Positions 56,755 to 64,000 of a stretch of 64,000 bases of DNA are shown one piece after another; the stretch's first letter is position 1, and every line of letters starts with the position of its first letter. The position numbers were made by a program, and so were the translations under genes. The DNA lies in the NCBI GenBank assembly GCA_900169235.1, contig FWCC01000017.1, positions 62,001-126,000 on the forward strand. The letters are read 5' to 3'. The stretch is from Zarea fungicola. Its lineage: Eukaryota > Ascomycota > Sordariomycetes > Hypocreales > Cordycipitaceae. The notes under the pieces are model-generated. The model was not told the origin of the DNA. It ran no database searches and saw only the letters and a list, made by a program, of their open reading frames with translations.

Positions 56755-59343
56755 TTAAGCTTCCTCCTCGCGCACCTCGACAGCCCCCGGGACTGCGCCA
56801 GATGTCTTCTTGGATGCGTCGGCAGATGCCAGACTCACAGCGCTGACGTGTGTGCTTGGTGGGCTGTTGGTCTGGGGACTGCTCGTCTCGTTGGTCAGGG
56901 CTGGAGTAGGTGTGGCCGAGTGGTCGTTGCCATCGCCACGGCCGCCAAGTCCCAGGAGCTTCTCGAGAGCTTGGAGCTGGCGCGAGGCACCGTTCTTCTT
57001 GAGGGTGAAGAATTGGGGCTTGATCTCTTCTACCAGAAGCTCCTTCTCGGTACCTTGGAGCTGGCCCAAGAGTTTTTCTGAGAAAGTAGTTAGCCACTGA
57101 ATGATGATAAAAATAAGAAAATGATTACTCACGGATGACGTAGTTGCCATATTGATCACGCATCATGAGCTGGAGCGGGCTCGTGCCGTCAGGGCCAACA
57201 GTGGTAAGCTGCTCGCGAATGGCAGTGCGCTGCTCGATGGTACCATGCTCGATGCACTTCTCAACAACGTTGGACGCAAACTTGTGCTTGGACAGAGTGA
57301 GAAGCTGCGACATGACAAGCTGGATAAGAATGTCACGGTCCTCAGGCTTGCCGTTCTGGATGACATGCTGGGCGACGTAGTTGCCATACTGGTCAGTAAT
57401 CAGAATTTGCGAAGACGCGTGCAGCTCAGTCATAATCTCCAGCTTGTCAGCCTCGGTCCCATATTCGAGCATGCGCTGGATAACCCGGCACCCATATGTG
57501 TGAGAGGCAAGGCCAGTAACTTGCCCACGGACAGCGTCCATGATGAAATCAATGTACTGTCTAGGTACAAGCTCGATAATCTTCTGGACTACGTGGTTGC
57601 CGTTCTGGTCACGGATAACGCGGAGAATCTCGGGATCCAACTCCTTGGTGAGCTCAGCCTGTTGCTCAACAAGCACATGTTCGAGCGCCTTTTGGACAAC
57701 TCGGCAGGCATAAACCTGAACTGAAAGGTCGACAACCTTGCCGCGCATCTTCTCTGCGAGAACCTTCTTCTGCACCTGGTTGCCATGCTCAAAGAATTTC
57801 TGGACAACGTAGTTGCCAAAGACATCCTTCATGAGCTGAATGGCATTGGGCTCAATTTCCCGGAAGACCTGCTCCTTCTCGTCACTGTTGGCAGTCTCGA
57901 GCTTCTGTTGGATAAAGCGAGATCCGTGCTGATCACCGCTAAACTCTACAACATGGTTGTAGATGTCCTTGAGTTCATAGCGCTTGTTGGACTTGTTGCT
58001 CTGGCGAAATTCCTCGAGAAGAACGCTGCGGACAGCCTTGGAAGGGTCTTGCTCACGCGAAGGTCGGGCAGTCTGGATGCTGCTGGTTGGTGGGTAAGCG
58101 GATGGGACGGGAGGGATGCCGTAGCTCTGGAGTAGTGGGTGACGGTAGTTTTGCGCATACGGGTCGATGAAGTTGGGTGCATACTGCGGTGGAATGCCTC
58201 CATATGGATACTGGCTGCCGTAGAAAGCCTGGGGGTAGGCAGGCGGGAACTGCTGTGACTGCGCACGACGATCAATGTCCGAAGTGCGTGGGTCACGAGG
58301 AGAGGGCCTTCCACCAGCCCAAACATCTGAAGTCACTGCGTGCGTGGCCAGAGGGCTGCTGCCAGACTCCAATCGGTACGTGGGCGAAGGAGTGATTCTG
58401 TCAATCGAACCGCGCTTCATGGCAGAGAACTGGGAGCCGATGGCGTCAGAGGGCGAATAGTCGAGGCTGGCACTGTACCGAGACGCATTGTCGGCCATCC
58501 AAGGCTGTGAGCCAGGGTTGAGCTGGAAAGGCTGCGAGGCAGGGTTGAAGGACGATGCGGCACCATACTGGTCGAGGTTCATACGGCGAACAAACTGGGT
58601 GGCCAAATCATCATCAACCTTGCTGTTATAGTTAAAGGCACGCTGGTTGGCATTGGACAGAGAGGGGCCGTGGTTGGAGACGCCGCGCTGGGAGTGGATA
58701 GAGTTGCTGTGTCCGTGCGAGCGGTAGATGTCGCCAAAAGCAGGAGATCCCTGAGATTGACGGGAAGGAGGCAGGCTGTGGTCGTGGGGGGCGAAAGCAG
58801 CCATGGCATCGAAGCCAGCATCGTGGGCTGCGCGCTTCTGGGTCGAGTATGGCACAGCGAAGCCGTCGGCGTCATAGGTTGACTTCTTTCCAATGGCAGA
58901 ATGGGAGTGATCGAAAAACGCGGCGCCATTGGCAAGAGCAGCCTCGCGGGCTCGGTTGGGGGAGGTGCTAACGGGTCGAGAAGGATGGTCGTTGTTCCAG
59001 GGGTTAGCGGACCAGACATCGGCTTCCGAATTTGCGTTGAGCGCGCTGGATCCCGTGGGACTGTCATCGGATTCTGTGTACCGGGTTAGTATGGACATAT
59101 GGGCCGCGGCCAGCGTGTGAAAATATATAGTATAGAGCGCAGAGCGCACACAATTTGTCCATGTGGATCAAGTCGCAGGCGCAGGAGAACAAGAGATGAT
59201 GACGAACCTTTGGAGGCGACAGAGGAGCGTTCCCTGCCATTGGCGATGGAAGCATTCCAAATGTTCTTGTTTGGATAGAGGTTGGAGCCCGGGAAGCCAG
59301 CGCCGAGTGGCTGCTGGGGTTTCTCGTTGGGACCAGAAGGCAT
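56755..59343 (-). CDS. puf3: Pumilio-family RNA-binding protein of the Puf3 type
   Basis: PUF proteins bind 3' UTR motifs and promote decay or localisation; yeast Puf3 acts on mitochondrial-protein mRNAs. Three exons: 59343-59208, 59073-57133 and 57077-56755, with introns of 134 bp (perfect TACTAAC) and 55 bp. The product is 799 residues. Residues 1-420 are disordered and rich in S, P, Q and Y. Eight PUF repeats run from about 423 to 735; the specificity triplets read SRxxQ, NYxxQ, CRxxQ, NHxxQ, CRxxQ, NYxxQ, SNxxE, NYxxQ, the code for UGUA-N-AUA as in Puf3 and human PUM. The second intron falls inside repeat 8 (NYVIQKLL). The 60-residue tail is Ser/Thr/Pro-rich and acidic. The start is the first ATG in frame after a likely leader intron. 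Confidence 0.94.
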
Positions 59344-62300
59344 GGTCAAAGGTGGGAATGCCCTCGTCCGTGCCTGTTGAAAATATATTAGAAGCTGGAA
59401 TCGTTCGATGAAGGATGATGGATGAGTAGAGGAGAAGAAGAAAAAAGGCGAAGAAAAAAACGTTGATCAAGGTCTGCGTCAAGCGTGGGGATGAATTTCC
59501 TAGTCCAGACCCTATACGACTGGCTAGACAGAGAGAGACTGGACTGGCTGGGCAAGAGTCAGGCCTCAGAGTTCTGGGCGCAAGTGCCACCACGGGCCAC
59601 TGGCCACTAAAGCTCTGGGGCGGCCCCAGTAAGACACACGAGCCCCCTCATTGCGCTACGCCGCTTCACCAGCACAGAAAAAATCCTCCACTTGTGAGGC
59701 GCCAGTGTGAAAAATCGTGAAAGAGAGATATTGGACATGTAATAAAATCACATGAAAAAAATAGACCGGGGTATGTCTGCTGCAAACGTATGGAACTTAC
59801 AGCTGTAGTCATGATGATGCTTTTGCGAGGTAGTAAAAGTACTAGCACTGTTATGCCCCGAAGGATAAACTCGGGTAGTGGCAAAGAACGAAGAGCTGCC
59901 AATGTCAGTCAGGGTTTCTGTCGAAGCGAGAGAAATGACCACACACAACAGAAGGTGAAAGGGTCTCTTTTTTTGCGCCAAAACGAGACGTGGCTGTTGT
60001 CAATGAACAAAAAAGGCTTCTTGTTAAGAAACACAAAGCCCGTCGCTGGTTTGCACTAGCGTATTGGCACTGTCAAGCTTGCTGGTCTGGCTTGCCACAC
60101 TAAAAGGGCCGTGGATTCGAAGGGGAAGACTAGTGACGATCTGTCAGACGATGAAAGTTTGGGATGCAGCAGAGCATGTATCGGCAAATAGGCCAGCAGA
60201 GGAACTGAAACAAAGTAAAAAGGACGGGCGTAGGCGGCAAAGGGAGACGATCTCGGTAGAGTCAACCAAAGACATGAAGGCAGGGATCACGAGGCAATGC
60301 AGCGAGGTCGACCAGCTAGGGGAAAAAAATTCCTTTGCGATGTCGACGAATATAACCGTACAATGGCATGGCACCAATGCAATACCGTGGCGCGTTGACA
60401 GCCTCGAGCAAGCAAGCACCAAGCAAGCAGTCCTAACTGGTACGCAGCACGCAGCAAGGCAGGCGGCTGGCTGGTGATGGAAAGAGGCCCAGTGAGATGG
60501 CTTGTGTGGGCTAGAGGCAAAAAAGCGGGGCAATACCACTCAAGGAGTAAGGCTGATCGCCCTTGTGCAGCCAGTAGCAGGGGGGGAGTCCTTTGGGGCT
60601 TCCGGGGGCTCTGGGGCCTTTTTCTGCTCGGTCTTTTGCACTGTTTTGGGGCTGTTTTGGTCTGGTTTGGAGGGAGACTGGAGACTGGAGCAACAGGGGC
60701 CACGCTAGCGGCGTGTGGTGGATGACGATGAAGCGCAGTAGCTTTGGCGCTGCTCTGGCCCAGTGGAGAGCTTTGCAGTGGAGGCACTGCACTGACTACA
60801 GCGCACTTGTTCACTGGGGGCAGTGGTGTGACCCTGCAGCAGAAGCAATGCTGCTGCGGTCGGGGAAACAGGGCAGGGAGGAGGGTTCGGTTGGGGTACG
60901 AAACAAGGCGCCCGATTGGCGAGAGCTGCGAATAAACAAGGGAAACAAGGATGAAATCATCAAGACACTTACCCGAGGTGGCTTGTAGAGTGTTGCGAGG
61001 CTGCAGAAGAATTCTCTGCAGAGTTGCTTCTGTGGCGTTTTCGGGGAGCGGGTAACGTGTGGTGGTTTATTTTTGGCTTTTCTTGTCGGTGTGATGTGTA
61101 AAGGAAACCTTAAAGAAGGTAAAGAGTCAAGATGCCGAAATGGGACCAGAGGAATAGAACAGTTCGATAGGTACAAGCTATAACGGCATGTGCGGTTCAG
61201 AAGTTTGTGTAAGAGAAAACAGACGTCGATATGTCGAAAATGGACAAATTAAATAAGAGAGAAAAAAAAAATATAAAAAAGGCGATATTAAATTCGGTAA
61301 CAATATATACCAACGGACGAAATAAACAGATGGCGGTGATTCAGAGTCGACCCCGATTCTGGAAAGACGGGAGTGCTATGTTCACAGTCGGTGTGTTTCG
61401 TGTTTCGTTTGTACTCGGCCGTGATTCAATTGCCACAGAGATGGGGAGGGGGAGATGGTGAAGGCGACGGCAACGGATGAAGAGAGGAAGGAAGTAAAAT
61501 GAAGAAACGGATGGGATGCAGAGAGGTGTTATAAGAATAGATGGGCGCAAGACCTAGTTTCCACAAGCTTCCCGCTGCACGACACAAGGAGCAACAACAC
61601 AGAGACACAAGCGCATGGGATGACTGGGACCCGTTATCCTTTGCTACAGAAAATAAAAGAGAGATTCAAATTTTAGAATGGAGCCAATAAAAACCGCCCA
61701 AGGCGAGGGATCCGGAATGCTGGCGCAGGCAAGTTGAGCCTAGGGATAATATAGGATAGGAATGATGGGCGAGACAGGAGCCAAAAAAAAAAAAATCATT
61801 GATGAAATCGAGGGAGCATGAGGGCGGCGAAGAAGCCGCATTTACGCATTTACGGTACAGAACATGCAGAAATGAATGCAGACAAGACTACGGTTGCTTG
61901 GTGAGAAGCAAGCCAACGTTACTCAGTAGACAAAGGACGGTTTGGGCCAAGACGTCTGATTCCATCCTCGTGCTGAAGCGATGACAAACTGTTTCTCAAG
62001 CCGGTTTTGCTGTGCAACGTGCAAGGAGATGGGATGTCATCCTGTGTGTTTGAGTCTGTTTGTGTGCGACCTGACCACTGACTGTTATTGCTGCGGCTGC
62101 TGCTAGCTTGCTATTGTGGATGCGATTGGCGCTGCGGCAGCCATTGACAGGGAAAATATCGAAATCATCAAGTCCTTGTTCCCCTCACAAGGGCTGCTAT
62201 TGTCAGTATTAACTACAAGGGACCGACCAGGATCCAGTTCTGCGCCCACAGCCTCACGAACAGCAACTGGGGTTGAGCTACCTGCTACAGCGGTCGACGA

Positions 62301-64000
62301 CAGACAAGATGGCATGACATACAGTGGGCACGTGTAACTGAAATCGAGTTCAACAGGGTTACACCGTTAATACCGGCAGCTTCGTGTAATTAAGTTCTGA
62401 CAGGCAAAAGGGATGTCCATGTTACCTAGCAGTTAACAGAGTAACTGTTATAGCAGGTGAGGGGGCAGCAAGCAGTTGATACTATAGAACAAGGTATTAA
62501 TGTCTCTGTTTCTAGGGGGTGGGACAAGAGTGGTGGCACATCCAGGGAGGGAACCATGATGTAAGGTATCAACAAATTGAAAAAAGGGCGGCGAATGGTG
62601 AAGAATCTGTACGGGGAAAAGGGGTTGTGCTCGGAAAGATATGAGCAACATATTAGGCCTTGTATTTTGCCCTCTCAAATATGCGTAGGCGCATGATATT
62701 GTGCTTCAGATGGAGACTTGCTGTTTGCTGGGCGTAATACCAAAGTAGGCAGGTTACTATCTATCCTCCATCCATCCACGCACCCACGCACGCACCAAGA
62801 TCCAAAACGGGCCGAAAAAGACAAACAAACAAACAAGTAATAAATAGACCAAAGGCTAAACTATGCTTGTCAAGCCCGGTAAGCTAATTAAAGGCTAAGA
62901 ATTCACGGGTTTCATGGGTTGAAACAACGGATATGAAGCCGGGCGACGAAATATGCATCCGAGGTTGGTTGTCTGCATAAGACCCTCGGGATGTATGTAT
63001 AAAATTGCAGCTCATGCATCTGTAGGCACGCGCAAAAGGAAACAGGCGGTGGCTACCAATAATTAACTTGTACTAAGTCTGCATGTTTTTTTTTTGCATA
63101 TGATTCAGCATCGTCAAAATGTCGCCCAATGACCGACTGCCCTTGTGACTTCCCAAGTCCTTTACTTTTTACCCATCCCATCGCCTCTGCAACACATATT
63201 TCGACCCAACGTTTCTCTCGCCCTCCTCCATCACCGACTCTGCCGTCATCCGGCCCTCCGAATACCACCCTCCGTACGGCATTTCTCTACTTGGCGAAGC
63301 CCTTTTCTACAGAATTGCAGAGCAAACCCATCCTGCCCCTCTCAGTTCAATATTCCCCCCTCCCACAGGGGCTTACTTGCATCGGTAGCCCGCCGATGAT
63401 GAACCCACCCACCCAAGCGCAAGCTCCTTCGATATGTACGAGGTCATGCTCACCCTTGTTTAATAAATGCTACCCTTCCTCCTCGTCCCGCCTAGCCAAA
63501 GTCCCCTCTCCATTCTTTGGCACCTTCCATAGTCAGGCACACGACACTCCTCCCAAATACACCAATCCTATTTCACACAAGCGCTGCAACGCCGCCTAAC
63601 CTCTTCTTCATCATCTGGCTAGAGATCTGGCTTTTCCTAATTCTCTCACCTCTCGTTGCTGGCGCCTCGAATTTTGGCACGTTTCATCGCTTTGCTCTTT
63701 CGGTCAGCAACTTGCCGGGTTACGGCTCTAGTTGCTCTTCCACGCCAAACCTCTTTTGAGCTTTGCTCCGAGATCTCATCCTTGTGCCAGTTAGAGGTCA
63801 CGGCCGCTTGACAATGAGCTGCTCGTTTTATATTAATTGCAATCTATGCGATTTTTCTATGCCTCGTCTGATGTCCGGAAAATTTTCTTCTAGCAATGCA
63901 GTAATGCTTTGCACCATCTATAAAGCAACTAATTGAAGACGGGATCGCGCCGTCACTATGTCATGTCTTTTTTCCGCTCCGCATTTGTTGGGAAGCCGAC
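59344..64000. other. 4.7-kb upstream region of PUF3 to the window end
   Basis: No coding gene was recognised. On the minus strand, GTAAGT donors at 59800 and 60972 and a good acceptor (TTTTCAACAG, ending at 59374) suggest one or more introns in a long PUF3 leader, for instance 59800-59374. AT-rich sequence and A-runs follow at 61.2-61.8 kb; a (CACC/CACG)n patch and AAAC repeats occur at 62.77-62.84 kb. From about 63.13 kb the plus strand is C/T-rich, as in a leader of a gene lying beyond the window. Frames of 60-150 codons here have no recognised domain. Confidence 0.4.

Noticed and set aside
62116..62337. 73-codon plus-strand frame
   Set aside because: Starts at GTG, short, no domain and no leader-like sequence upstream.
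63129..63759. Pro/Ser-rich plus-strand frames at the right end
   Set aside because: Composition follows the C/T-rich leader-like sequence; more likely the promoter and leader of a gene beyond the window.

Overview
The window is a nuclear segment of a filamentous ascomycete (Pezizomycotina), most likely a Sordariomycete and perhaps Hypocreales; the order is inferred, not tested. Supporting signs are short introns (about 50-130 bp) with GTRNGT donors, CTAAC/CTRAC branch sites and YAG acceptors, pyrimidine-rich leaders, a fungal-type Zn2Cys6-like factor and a GH55 glucanase. I joined exons by eye from splice signals and frame continuity. No tRNA, rRNA, CRISPR array or intact mobile element was recognised.

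Left part (1-12.3 kb): the 5' part of a URB2/NPA2 ribosome-biogenesis gene runs off the left edge and shares a short divergent promoter with the MICOS subunit MIC10. Next come a small single-span membrane protein with a curious in-frame TAG, a Zn2Cys6-like transcription factor and an unrecognised Pro/Gln-rich protein. A 4.1-kb gene-free stretch then leads to a C2H2 zinc-finger factor whose first intron is about 1.25 kb.

Central housekeeping block (20.5-29.5 kb): triosephosphate isomerase, mitochondrial ribosomal protein mL43, U1-70K (with a candidate poison exon), MRT4, then a FAD monooxygenase fused to a seven-span membrane domain. A 5-kb AT-rich interval with decayed-looking coding fragments separates it from a secreted GH55 beta-1,3-glucanase and an M20 amidohydrolase.

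Right part (39.6-64 kb): a G3BP/Nxt3-type NTF2-RRM-RGG protein, a 7.2-kb gene-free region carrying short palindromic repeats, a PH-domain protein preceded by overlapping mini-uORFs, the kinetochore protein NNF1 with a cluster of MluI-box-like sites upstream, a DUF1640/MCUR1-like mitochondrial coiled-coil protein, and a PUF3-type Pumilio protein with a long upstream region.

Common threads are ribosome production (URB2, MRT4, mL43), mitochondria (MIC10, mL43, the DUF1640 protein, and PUF3, whose yeast counterpart controls mitochondrial mRNAs) and RNA handling (U1-70K, Nxt3-like, PUF3). No biosynthetic or defence cluster is evident. The best leads are the monooxygenase-membrane fusion, the U1-70K cassette exon, the in-frame TAG gene and the long-intron C2H2 gene.
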